Shown piece after piece: positions 1 through 10,166 of a stretch of DNA of 64,000 nt (positions within the stretch are counted from its first letter, which is position 1; every line of letters starts with the position of its first letter). The position numbers and the translations under genes are program-made. Source of the stretch: Syngnathus acus (lineage: Eukaryota > Chordata > Actinopteri > Syngnathiformes > Syngnathidae). The stretch spans positions 18,536,008-18,600,007 of the forward strand of contig NC_051089.1 of the NCBI RefSeq assembly GCF_901709675.1, in the 5' to 3' direction. The notes under the pieces are model-generated. The model searched no databases and had not been told where the DNA came from. It saw only the letters and a program-made list of their open reading frames with translations.

Positions 1-1300
1 TAGAAAATTTGGAATTACAATTGAAAGTTGGAATGGGATAAATCGGTTAAAAAATGTAGAAATTAGAGTAGAAAAACGAAATTTTGGAGAATTTGGTCGA
101 ATTTCAAATTAGAAAATTCGGAATTACAATTGAAAGTTGGAATCGGTTGAATCAGTTGAAAAATGTAGAAATTAGAGTAGAAAAACGAAATTTTGGAGAA
201 TTTGGTCGAATTTCAAATTTGAAAATTAGGAATTACAATTGAAACTTGGAATGGGTTGAATCGGTTGAAAAATATAGAAATTAGAGTAGAAAAACGAGAA
301 TTTGGGGAATTTGGTCGAATTTCAAATTTGAAAATTAGGAATCACAATTGAAAGTTGGAATGGGTTGAATCGGTTGAAAAATGTAGAAATTAGACTAGAA
401 AAACGGAATTTAGGAGAATTTGGTCGAATTTCAAATTTTTGGTAAGTGGGAAGTTGTGGAATAAGTAGGCAAAAGGTTGAAAGTTGGAATGGGTTGAATC
501 GGTTGAAAAATGTAGAAATTAGAGTAGAAAAACGAAATTTTGGAGAATTTGGTCGAATTTCAAATTTGGAATTTTTGGTAAGTGGGAAGTTGTGGAATAG
601 GTAGGCAAAAGGTTGAAAGTTGGAATGGGTTGAATCGGTTGAAAAATGTAGAAATTAGAGTAGAAAAACGAAATTTTGGAGAATTTGGTTGAATTTCAAA
701 TTTGGATTTTTTGGTAAATGGGAAGTTGTGGAATAGGTAGGCAAAAGGTTGAAAGTTGGAATGGGTTGAATCGGTTGAAAAATGTAGAAATTAGAGTAGA
801 AAAAGGAAATTTTGGAGAATTTGGTTGAATTTCAAATTTGGAATTTTTGGTATGTGGGAAGTTGTGGAATAGGTAGGCAAAAGGTTGAAAGTTGGAATGG
901 GTTGAATCGGTTGAAAAATGTAGAAATTAGAGTAGAAAAACGAAATTTTAGAGAATTTTGGTTGAATTTCAAATTTCGAATTTTTGGTAAGTGGGAAGTT
1001 GTGGAATAGGTAGGCAAAAGGTTGAACAGTTGAAAGTTGGAATGGGTTGAATCGGTTGAAAAATGTAGAAATGAGAGGTGAAAAACGAAATATTGTGAAA
1101 TGTCGAATGTGACATTAAGAATGAATGGGGAAAAATTTGTCGGAATTCTGGGAATTTTGCGAAAACGGAAAATTTTCGGAACGAGAAAAATGGAAGCGCT
1201 CGTGTCGTGAATATTTGGAATACGTGAAAAGTGGAATGGAGTGAATCGGATGAATTTTGTGGAAGAAGAAGCGTGTCAAAAAAGTGTGGAGAATAAAAGA
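1..1300. repeat. Tandem array, 109-bp units changing to 136-bp units
   Basis: The phrase GAAAGTTGGAAT recurs at about 23, 132, 241, 350, 479, 615, 751, 887 and 1032. The spacing is 109 bp for the first three intervals, then 129, 136, 136, 136 and 145. The longer unit is the shorter one plus a segment of about 27 bp containing GTAAGTGGGAAGTTGTGG. Units are A/G-rich on the plus strand, and the array decays between 1090 and 1300. The array continues past the left edge. The two open frames here (65 and 61 codons) are artefacts of the repeat, so I call no gene. Confidence 0.9.
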
Positions 1301-1305
1301 GAAGA

Positions 1306-1533
1306 ATAATAATAATAATAATAGAGAATGGTGTAGAATAACATATGTGTGAAGGCCATCGCCTTCACACAATAATAATAATAGAGAATGGTGTAGAATA
1401 ACATATGTGTGAAGGCCATCGCCTTCACACAATAAAGTGAATGGAGTAGAATAACATATGTGTGAAGGCCTTCGCCTTCACACAATAAAGTTAATGGTGT
1501 AGAATAACATATGTTCATCGCCTTCACACAATA
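1306..1533. repeat. Short tandem array of hairpin-bearing units
   Basis: Three complete and one degraded unit of roughly 55-60 bp follow an (AAT)n run. Each full unit carries a perfect 10-bp inverted repeat, GTGTGAAGGC and GCCTTCACAC, around a 4-nt loop (CATC, CATC, CTTC) at 1347-1370, 1407-1430 and 1460-1483. The fourth unit (1508-1530) has lost its left arm. A frame of about 100 codons on the minus strand is open only because of the repeat. Confidence 0.85.
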
Positions 1534-1620
1534 ATAAAAGTACATTTCAAATCAGCAATCTAATGTGGAACTGCAGTCGATGTATTGGATAACAACATTT
1601 AGGCATATATATGCATACAC

Positions 1621-1848
1621 TGTAGTGGGTTGACATAGTTCACCCGGAACCTAAGTTCACGTTACATAGTTCCGGTGGGACAGGTACACAGGTGGGAATT
1701 TCATGTTTAGTTGAGTGTGTGTTAGGATCTCGAGGGGAAAAGAGTCTGCCCGTTGTTGAATGAGAATAATTATAAATGTCATTAAAACAACTGCCGTTGG
1801 CACCGTCGTTTGTCACTCCGCCTCCGACTCCAGTCCTTGCACGCCACA
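1621..1848 (+). repeat. 5' LTR (228 bp)
   Basis: It starts TGTAGTGGG and ends GCCACA, giving the usual TG...CA ends. The same sequence recurs as the 3' LTR (5784-5800 plus 6445-6650). Differences include ACAGGTACACAGG versus ACAGTTACACGGG and CGACTCC versus CGACGCC. Confidence 0.9.
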
Positions 1849-1849
1849 C

Positions 1850-1868
1850 TGGTGACCCCGACGTGATT
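1850..1868 (+). other. Primer-binding site, complementary to tRNA-Trp
   Basis: The 19 bases TGGTGACCCCGACGTGATT, one base after the LTR, are the reverse complement of the 3' end of animal tRNA-Trp including CCA (from memory of that tRNA). This primer is typical of the CsRn1 clade. Confidence 0.85.
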
Positions 1869-1912
1869 CCGCTGAAGATTTCGGGACTGAACAGAATAAC
1901 GAGCGAAACGGC

Positions 1913-2599
1913 ATGGCGCATTCCGCCGTCCTCAGACTGCCTGAGTTTTGGGAGACGTCTGCGGCAACGTGGTTCGCACAGGCGGAGGCTCAGTTCGCCC
2001 TCCGGGGAATTACGGATGACACCACACGCTACTACCACGTCGTCTCAGCACTCGGAAGCTCCACCGCAGCCAGAGCCGTAAGTTTCATCACTTCCCCTCC
2101 TGCCCAGGATAAATATGCAGGGCTCAAGGCTTATCTCCTCAGGATTTTTGAACTGTCACGATCCGAACGAGCCCGGCGCCTGCTTGCTATTCAAGGCATA
2201 GGGGACAGCAAACCCTCTGAACACATGGCGATGATGTTAAACCTCCTGGGTGGGGAAGAGCCGAATTTTCTTTTCATTGAACTGTTTCTGCGACATATGC
2301 CGCCGCACGTACAAACGGCCCTCGCAAATACGACTATTGCGGAGCCGCGTGCTCTGGCGGAGGAAGCAGACCGTTTCTACTTGGCCACCCAGCGTTTCGC
2401 CCCTGATGTGCTGGCCCCAACACGCAGCTACACGTCCCCAGGCGCTGGCGTTTCCCCTGGCAGAGGACACGCTGCAACCGACGGCCGCACCAGCACAGGT
2501 TTGTGCTACTTCCATGCACGTTTTGGTGCCAAGGCTAAAAGGTGCCGCTCCCCTTGCAACTTCAACACGACGGGAAACGCCAAAGCCTGCGCTCAGTAG
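1913..2599 (+). CDS. Gag (capsid/nucleocapsid) of the Ty3/Gypsy element
   Basis: This 228-residue frame begins with [20 protein letters not shown], the start of the Gypsy-type gag capsid-like region in this clade. It ends in a cysteine/histidine cluster, [18 protein letters not shown], of form CX3HX9CX3C. That is the single CHCC zinc finger known from CsRn1-type elements in place of the usual CCHC knuckle. Gag would form the cytoplasmic particle and bind element RNA. The frame is intact. Pol lies in the -1 frame and overlaps it by 58 bases, so pol is presumably made by frameshifting; I see no certain slippery heptamer. Confidence 0.85.
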   Translation: MAHSAVLRLPEFWETSAATWFAQAEAQFALRGITDDTTRYYHVVSALGSSTAARAVSFITSPPAQDKYAGLKAYLLRIFELSRSERARRLLAIQGIGDSKPSEHMAMMLNLLGGEEPNFLFIELFLRHMPPHVQTALANTTIAEPRALAEEADRFYLATQRFAPDVLAPTRSYTSPGAGVSPGRGHAATDGRTSTGLCYFHARFGAKAKRCRSPCNFNTTGNAKACAQ

Positions 2600-5500
2600 T
2601 GGCCGTGAGCGCAGGCAAAAAGAACCGGCTGCTGTTCGTTGAGGACACCCTCTCGGGTCGCAGATTCCTCTGTGACACCGGTGCCCAGAGGAGCGTCCTG
2701 CCGGCTACGGTGGACGACGCCGCGGGAGGGTTGCACGGCCCACCCTTAACATCCGCCAACGACACCCCCATCAGGACGTATGGCACGAAGACTGTGGACA
2801 TATGTTTCGGGGGGCAGCGTTTCACATGGGACTTTGTCACTGCCGACATTTCCTTCCCCCTGCTCGGCGCAGATTTTTTGTGCGCCCACGGACTGCTCGT
2901 GGATGTTAAGAATGGCCGCCTGGTGGACGCGTTAACCTTCTCCTCCTTCGCATGTGTCCGCGATGAGGGGAAGTATGCGAGTCTCTCCAGTTCGCTCTCC
3001 GAGGGCGACATGTACCAGAAACTCCTCGGAGAGTTCCCCAGCCTTACACAGCCCACCTTTGCCGGCACCACAGCTAAACATGGGGTCGAGCACCACATCG
3101 AGACCAAAGGCCCCCCCATCTACGCTAGGGCCCGACGGCTCAACCCGGAGAGACTGACAATTGCTCGGGCCGAGTTCGCCAACATGGAACGCCTTGGCAT
3201 TATTCGCCGCTCTGACAGCCCGTGGGCCTCCCCACTCCACATGGTGCCTAAGCCAGATGGTGGTTGGCGCCCGTGTGGCGACTACCGCCGCCTCAATGAT
3301 GCCACCACGCCCGACCGCTACCCGGTCCCCCATGTTCAGGACTTTTCGGTACATCTAGCAGGGAAGCACCTGTTCTCCAAAGTGGACCTGGTGCGGGGTT
3401 GTCACCAAGTCCCAGTGCACCCTGCCGACATCCCTAAAACAGCAGTGGTGACTCCTTTCGGGCTTTTCGAGTTTCTTAGGATGCCCTTCGGCCTGAAAAA
3501 CGCGGCCCAGTCCTTCCAGCGGTTGATGGACTCTGCGCTTAGGGACATGCCTTTCATCTTCGTCTACTTGGACGATGTCCTCGTCGCCAGCTCCTCGGAG
3601 GAGGAGCATGCGGCGCACCTGCGGGCCCTTTTCACAAGGCTCGACCAGCATGGCCTGATCGTTAACCCGGCGAAGTGCGTTTTCGGAGTGCCGTCGATCC
3701 AGTTTCTTGGGCATCTCATCAGCAGTAATGGGGCCACCCCCCTCCCGTCAAAGGTGGAAGCAGTCTCCGCTTTTCCCCGCCCACATTCGGCCCGGGGGCT
3801 CCGGGAGTTCCTTGGGAAGGTTACATTCTACCACCGATTCATACGCCGGGCGGCCCACATCATGCACCCACTGTATGAGGCCCTTAAGGGTAGGACCCCC
3901 AACCAGGACATCGACTGGACCCCCGAGAGGGTCAAGGCTTTCGAGGATACTAAGGCTGCGCTGTGCCAGGCCACCATGTTGGTCCACCCGTCGCCTGGAG
4001 CCCCGGTCGCCCTCACAACCGACGCATCTGACTACGCAGTTGGTGCTGTATTTGAGCAGTGGGTTGGTGGCGCCTGGCAACCGCTCGCCTTTTTCAGCCG
4101 CCAGCTGGTCCCTAGGGAGCGCAGATACAGCACATTTGACAGGGAGCTACTCGGCGTCTGGTTGGCGATCCGCCATTTCCGCTCCATCCTGGAAGGCCGT
4201 GGGTTTACGGTTTTCGTCGACCACAAACCCCTCACGTTCTCTATGTCCAAGGTGGCTGAGCCGTGGTCCGCCCGCCAGCAGCGTCAGCTGTCTTTTGTCT
4301 CCGAGTACACCACAGATATCCGACACATCGCCGGCAAGTCCAACGTGGTCGCCGATTGCCTCTCTAGAGCGGTCATCCACACGGTTCAGCTGGGTCTCGA
4401 CTACTCAGGTATGAGTGCTGACCAAGCCTCAGATCCTGGGATCCAGTCACTCAAAGACTCGGACACTGGGCTGCGTCTGGAGGAGGTCGCGGTTGGCGAC
4501 TCAGGAGTCAGGCTGTGGTGCGACCTCTCCACCGGCCAACCTAGACCACTTGTCCCTGCCGGCTGGCAGCGGGCTGTCTTTGAGGCGATACACGGCCTGT
4601 CCCATCCTGGCAGAAAGGCGTCCGTGAGGCTGGTGGCTCAGAAGTTCGTCTGGAAAGGGCTGAAGAGAGACGTGCGGGCCTGGGTCGACTCATGTGTGGC
4701 TTGTCAGCGTGCGAAGGTGCACCGCCATACCAAGGCCCCGTTGGAGCCGTTTACTGTCCCCGAGAGGAGGTTCGACCACGTCAACATCGACCTTGTGGGC
4801 CCGCTCCCCCCTTCCCATGGTTTCACCTACCTCCTCACCATGGTGGACAGGACGACCCGTTGGCCTGAGGCCGTCCCCCTCTCCTCAACCTCAGCTGCCG
4901 ACGTGGCCCGGGCGTTTATCGGCACATGGGTCGCACGCTTTGGAACACCTTCGGACCTCTCCTCGGACCGGGGTGCACAGTTTACTTCCGGAGTCTGGAA
5001 TGTGGTTGCTAGAGACTTAGGGGTCAAGCTGCACCGCACCACCGCATATCACCCCCAGGCTAACGGGCTGTGCGAGCGGTTCCACCGCTCCATGAAGGCT
5101 GCTCTACGCGCCAGTCTGGTGGATGGCAACTGGGTGGACAGACTTCCCTGGGTCATGCTGGGCCCCTAAGGAGGACCTGCAGTCCTCGTCTGCTGAACTC
5201 GTCTACGGCCAGGTACTACGGGTTCCTGGGGACTTCATTCCGGACGCCACAACGCCTTGGTCGGCGGCCAGGCAGCGGTCCTCCCTGCTGGAAGTTGCCA
5301 GGACGTTCGCACCTGTCCCCACATCACAGCACTGCACCCCTGTTTCCCGGGTGCCCACCAACCTGCGCTCGGCGGGTTTTGTGTTCATCCGCCACGACGC
5401 CCACTGCGGACCGTTGCGTCCGCCTTACGACGGGCCTTTTAAGGTCTTGCAGCACGGGGGTAAGAGCATGGTCGTGGACATCGGCGGTAGGCCTGAGACT

Positions 5501-5767
5501 GTCTCGGTTGATAGGATTAAGCCTGCCCACGTGGATGTTTCCCGGACTTTGGAATTGGCGCAGGCCCCACGCCGCGGACGCCCCCCAGCGCCTCGCCCCT
5601 CCAACCTGACCGAGCTCCCGCCTGCCCGACCGACGACACGACCGTCCGGCCCGGCGGTCTTTCCGGCGGCGCCCCCTACCCCTGACCCCCTGCCAGCCCC
5701 TGCCACCTACACCCGCTGTGGTCGGGCTGTCGTCCCTTTCCGGCGTGGCGATTTTGACTATGGGTGA
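2542..5767 (+). pseudogene. Pol polyprotein, frame broken in the integrase region
   Basis: The first open part (2542-5169, 875 codons) holds in order: aspartic protease with DTGA at residues 45-48; reverse transcriptase with YLDD at 342-345; RNase H with its first acidic residue at D494 (TTDASDY); and integrase with an HHCC zinc finger (second H at 684, C718, C721) and the D-D-35-E triad D750, D809, E845. A stop at 5167-5169 then cuts the frame. Reading resumes in the next frame (within 5123-5767) with the C-terminal integrase part, including GPFKVLQHGGKSMVVDIGGR and a proline-rich tail. The codons usual at the junction, just after LPWVMLG, are missing, which points to a short deletion that also shifted the frame. 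All catalytic residues survive. A functional product is not expected unless the shift is an assembly error. Confidence 0.9.
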
Positions 5768-5783
5768 ATTCTGGGGGGGCTTG
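5768..5783 (+). other. Polypurine tract
   Basis: A CTGGGGGGG run sits directly before the 3' LTR start (TGTAGTGGG at 5784), which is the position of the plus-strand primer in LTR elements. Confidence 0.65.
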
Positions 5784-6650
5784 TGTAGTGGGTTGACATA
5801 AGTCAAAGTCAAAGTCAAAGTCAGCTTTATTGTCAATCCCTTCATATGTCAAGACCCACAAAGAAACCGAAATTCCGTTTCCTCCATCCCACGGTGACGA
5901 GACATACAAGTAGGCGACACAAAACAAAAACAAGAAGGCACAAACCATAAATAATAAATAATAAATAAAATAAAATGAGCGATGAATAAATAATAGACCA
6001 ATAACCCATTAAATAAGAGGGGCAAAACCGAGCCAGTGTGCATACAGCAGACAGCAAGAACAGGACGCTACGCTGAAAGGGGGAGCGAGTTTAGGATCCT
6101 AACAGCCTGGAGTACGAAGCTGTTGGAGAGTCTGGTGGTGCGGGAGCGCAGGCTCCTGTACCGCCTCCCAGAGGGCAGAAGTTCAAACAAAGAGTGAGCG
6201 GGGTGACTCACATCACTCACAATCTTGGTCGCCTTGCGGGTGAGATGGGAGGTGTAAATGTCCTTCAAGGAGGGGAGAGAAGCACCAATAGTCTTACTAG
6301 CCGTTTCACTATGCGCTGCAGGGCCTTCAAGTCGTAGTCAGTGCAGCTGCCACCCCAGACAGCAATACAGCTGGAGAGGACGCTCTCAATGGTGCCGCGG
6401 TAAAAAGTAGTCATGACGGCGGGAGGAGCCCCCGCTCGCCTGAGCCCGGAACCTAAGTTCACGTTACATAGTTCCGGTGGGACAGTTACACGGGTGGGAA
6501 TTTCCTGTTTAGTTGAGTGTGTGTTAGGATCTCGAGGGGAAAAGAGTCTGCCCGTTGTTGAATGAGAATAATTATAAATGTCATTAAAACAACTGCCGTT
6601 GGCACCGTCGTTTGTCACTCCGCCTCCGACGCCAGTCCTTGCACGCCACA
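5784..6650 (+). repeat. 3' LTR, interrupted by a LINE fragment
   Basis: Bases 5784-5800 match the first 17 bases of the 5' LTR and 6445-6650 match the rest. Relative to the 5' LTR only GTTCA is missing at the junction. Bases 5801-6444 are the inserted LINE. Confidence 0.9.
5801..6444 (-). mobile_element. 5'-truncated LINE (CR1/L2-group-like) inside the 3' LTR
   Basis: Read on the minus strand this is the end of a reverse-transcriptase ORF (residues such as TIESVLSSCIAVWGGSC and LFELLPSGRRYRSLRSRTTR), a short 3' UTR and a (GACTTT)n-like tail at 5801-5820. A near-identical fragment lies at 54365-55029. There is no clear target duplication, and 5 bp of LTR were lost at insertion. It carries only the C-terminal third of RT or less. 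Confidence 0.85.
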
Positions 6651-6654
6651 ACAC

Positions 6655-7140
6655 GTTATTTAAAACCTACTATAAGTAAATCGTAAATCTACATTCTGGC
6701 TTCCATAGTTCACGCCAGGAGACGCAACATATTTAATGACTGATCCGTTGATGCACAAGAAGGCATTTCACTCATTGACTCGTTCGCGAACGGGAAAGCC
6801 AGGATTCGTTCCCTCACTGATCCGTTCTCGCGGTGAACTGGAAATGCGAATCACTCAGTGATTCACTCACAGATTCGTTCGTTGGTGAACGGGAAATGCA
6901 ATTCACGACTCGTTCGTGAACGGGAAGTTACATCATTTTCTTCTTCGTTTTGTTTTACGGCGAGGTAGCACCAGCTTCAATGGGCATTACTGACACCTAC
7001 TGGTTGAAGTTATATATGAAAGGAAAAGAACGAATCACTTTAGGAAGTGATTCGTTCACTCTCGTTCACTGAAAGGATTCGTTCCTTCTGAACGAATCGT
7101 TCACTCACGAGCCAACACTACTGTGATTTATGTTCTGTAT
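6655..7140. repeat. GATTCGTTC-rich repeat, probable MITE
   Basis: From about 6770 to 7112 the sequence is packed with TTCGTTC and GAACGAA in both orientations (for example CTCGTTCGCGAACGGGAAA, CTGAACGAATCGTTCACTCA). Such inverted-motif blocks are common fish repeats. I cannot fix its ends or family. No coding sequence is seen. Confidence 0.5.
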
Positions 7141-7204
7141 ATACAAAGGTTTCTAGTCCTAATGGGTTTTTGTTATCAGGAGTTGTCATGAATGTGGTTT
7201 GTGT

Positions 7205-7453
7205 TTACCTTAGTGTTGTGTGTTTTATTGGTATTTGCTCAGCTCCTCCAGCTCCTTGATGACTAGTACTTTGGCTTGTTCTGGTGTTCCGATTAGTTTG
7301 ATATATACTTTGCAGTTTGAAGTCCATGTAGATTGTATTTTCTTCTGTTTTCTTAAAAGACGGGCTGAACATTCTTGCAATATCCGCATTTTTCTTTATC
7401 AGATTCTCGTTAAGGTATACGTCTGATCCCTTCAGCCGTCTCCCCGGTTTCAA
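7205..7453 (-). pseudogene. Retroelement ORF fragment (ORF1-like)
   Basis: The minus-strand frame contains GRRLKGSDVYLNENLIKKNA, a short basic motif also found, diverged, at 31550-31790 on the minus strand. It resembles a baculovirus FP-like segment seen in ORF1-type proteins of fish retroelements; the assignment is from memory and weak. The fragment has no start, is about 80 codons long and is isolated. Confidence 0.4.
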
Positions 7454-7512
7454 TAGCTCGTATTTGTATTACCTGCTTGCAAACCGCACTATTATTGCTG
7501 GTTTTGTTTTAA

Positions 7513-8576
7513 TATTTCGTGTTATGGATGCCCAGGATGCTTCAATAGCGGCCTTTAGCTCATTTGCATTGTTGGGTCTGGTGTCTTTCAGCTTCTTCAC
7601 AATACCCCACAAATTCTCTATGGGGTTCAGGTCAGGGGAATTGGGAGGCCAATCGAGGACAGTAATGCCATGGTCAGTACACCATTTACTGGTGGTTTTG
7701 GCACTGTGGGCAGGTGCCAGATCATGCTGGAAAATTAAATCATCATCTCCATAGAGCTTTTCAGCAGACGGAAACGTAGTGCTCTAAAATCTCTTGGTAC
7801 ACAGCTGCATTTACTCTGGACTTGATGAAACACTTGCTTTCGTCTGAAAAGAAGACTTTGGACCACTCTGCAACTGTCCAGTGCTTCTTTTCCATAGCCC
7901 AAGTCAGACGCTTCTTCCGTTATCTTGAGTTCAGAAGTGGCTTGACCTATTGTCGGCCATTTCCCGGACATGTCTGTGAACAGTGGCTTTTGATACCTGG
8001 ACTCCAACTTCAGTCCACTGTCATTGAAGCTCCCCAAATTCTGGAAGCGATTCTTCTTCACAATGCTGTTAAGGCTGCGGTCATCTCTCTTGGTTGTGCA
8101 GCGTTTCCTGCCACATTTCCCCCTTCCAACAGACTTTTTGCTTTGAAACTGCACTCTGTAAACAGCTTGCTCTTTGAGATATTTATTTTTGTGTGTTACC
8201 CTCCTGATGGAGGGTGTCAATGATGGTCCTCTGGACAGCAGTCAGATCAGCAATCTTCCCCATACTTGTGATTTAGTTTACTGAACCAAGATGAGTGGTT
8301 TTCAAGGCTCAGGAAACCATTGCAGGTGTTTCGAGTTAGACGATTCAAGTGATTCGTTGAATACCCTACTAGTATACTTTTTCATGATATTCTAATATTT
8401 TGAGATAGGATATTTGAGTTTTCTTTCGCTGTATGCCATAATCAGCAATATTAAAATAATAAAAGGCTTGCAATATTTCAGTTGATTTGTAATGAATCCA
8501 GAATGTATGACATTTTATTTTTTAATTGCATTACAGAAAATAAAGAACTTTATCACAATATTCAAATTTTCTGAGA
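7513..8576 (-). pseudogene. Decayed Tc1 transposon with transposase remnant
   Basis: From TGGATGCCCAGGATGCTTCA onward this matches the Tc1 copy at 54057-56289. On the minus strand the transposase remnant runs from the N-terminal helix-turn-helix region (SVGRGKCGRKRCTTKRDD, near 8130) to the C-terminal DDE part (near 7590-7740), with several frameshifts and a deletion around 7790-7830. The right terminal repeat survives (8345-8576, ending at TTTTCTGAG), but the left end is missing, so the copy is immobile. Confidence 0.85.
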
Positions 8577-9480
8577 TGTATGTGCGGATGCTCTTCGTGG
8601 ACTTCAGCTCTGCATTTAACACCATCCTCCCCCACAGACTGGGGGATATACTGGGGGACCTGGGACTTCCACACAACACCTGCATGTGGATTAAGAGCTT
8701 CTTGACAGGTCGCAGCCAGAGGGGGAGAGTGGGCCGTCAGCCTTGGTACCGGCTCCCCACAGGGCTGCGCACTGAGCCCACTGCTCTACACGCTCTACAC
8801 ACACACATGCACCCCCGCCCACCTTAGCAATACCATTGTAAAGTTTGCGGATGACACAACCGTGGTGGGGCTCATCTCAAAGGGGGATGAGTCTGCCTAC
8901 AGGGACGAGGTGGTGCAGCTGTCGGAGTGGTGCGGAGAGAACAATCTGCTCCTAAACACGGCTAAAACCCAAGAACTGGTCGTTGACTTTAGGAGGAAAA
9001 AAATGGACATTCCACCACTAATCATCATGTGGAGAGGGTGTCCTGGGAGTCCACATCGAGGAGGACTTCACCTGGAGCGTGAACACCTCTGAGCTGCTAA
9101 AAAAAAGCCCAGCAGAGACTCTACTTCCTAAGGGTGCTTAGGAGGTACAGCATCACACAGAGACTGCTGGTGTCCTTCTATCGGTGCTCCATAGAGAGCA
9201 TTTTAACATACTGTATATGTGTTTGGTACACCAGCTGCAGTGCAGCTCAGAGGAAAAAGCTCCAAGGGGTCATCAACACAGCACAGAAGATCGTTGGCTG
9301 CCCTCTCCCCATAACTGGAAGATCTACACAGAACCCGCTGTCTCAAAAAAACACAGAACATTCTAAAGGACACTTCCCACCCTGGCCACTCCCTTTTCGA
9401 ACTGTTGCCATCAGGCAGACGCTACAGATCAATTAAATCAAGGACCAGCAGATTCGCCAACAGCTTTTACCCTACAGCAG
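8577..9480 (+). mobile_element. LINE fragment (CR1/L2-group-like), plus strand
   Basis: Plus-strand pieces of a reverse transcriptase appear in several frames: MLFVDFSSAFNTILPHRLGD near 8590, a degraded FADDTTVVGLIS near 8847, and the C-terminal region to about 9460 (LPFRTVAIRQTLQIN). It is the same family as 30163-31292. At least four frameshifts are present. It abuts the truncated Tc1 end at 8576. Confidence 0.8.
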
Positions 9481-10166
9481 TAGTCACACTAAATGCTGCC
9501 AAAAATAGAGTAAAAGGACCCAATTCAGGAATCGTGCCATGTGCTAGGGCAGAACACACTGGGACAGAAACTTTACAAAACTATCTTTGTGTTATCAGTC
9601 ATTACTTCCTGTGTAGCTTTTGTTTATTACACCCCAAATCTTCCTATTAACATTTTGTATACCATCAGTTGCGCACACTCATCATCTTACTATCAAGCCG
9701 CCCTTATCAAATGCTTTCTCTTTTTCCTTCTGAGTAATCCATCCAGCCTACCTATTAACATGGCTATAATCCTCTTTCTTCAAAAATGTTTCACAACTTT
9801 TCAATAATTGTTTCCGACATTCAAAATCAAATATTCAAAAAACCTTGCATTTTCCCTTTATCCTGACTCCAATCTTCGATTCCTTTTTCCTTCGATCACC
9901 TACTGGCCTCACGTAAATAATTTCTTCTCCTCTTCCAATCTCTCACTTCACACGTCACTCACACCCCATTGTCAACTCACATTCCTCATTCTTCTTTTTT
10001 CTGACTTCCAGCATTTATCATCAGATAAAATTTCAAAATCCTTTGTAATAAACTGTAATGTAATTTTACATTCTACCAACAAGGTTGTATAGGCGACAAA
10101 TGTTATTGTTCGATCTATAGGTCATACAGCGCCTGTGTTCTAAATATGACACTCCTCCTTGATTTT
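9481..10166. other. No recognisable feature
   Basis: AT- and pyrimidine-rich sequence. Small open frames (81-94 codons) have no recognisable motif and no coding signature. It may include the 3' UTR of the preceding LINE. Confidence 0.6.

Larger units (their letters stand above)
1621..6650 (+). mobile_element. Ty3/Gypsy LTR retrotransposon, CsRn1-type
   Basis: This is a complete element layout: 5' LTR (1621-1848), primer site (1850-1868), gag (1913-2599), pol with protease, reverse transcriptase, RNase H and integrase (2542-5767), polypurine tract (about 5768-5783), and a 3' LTR (5784-6650) split by a LINE. A 4-bp direct repeat ACAC flanks it (1617-1620 and 6651-6654). A tRNA-Trp primer together with a CX3H...CX3C gag finger is the published hallmark of the CsRn1 clade of Ty3/Gypsy; the clade name is my inference. 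The two LTRs differ at only a few positions, so the insertion is fairly young, yet pol is broken. Confidence 0.9.

Noticed and set aside
1306-1533. CRISPR-like spacing of palindromic repeats
   Set aside because: Units are direct tandem copies without unique spacers, in a eukaryotic setting.
2562-5042. Minus-strand frames of 110-185 codons opposite gag-pol
   Set aside because: They are shadows of the GC-rich pol coding strand with no motifs of their own.
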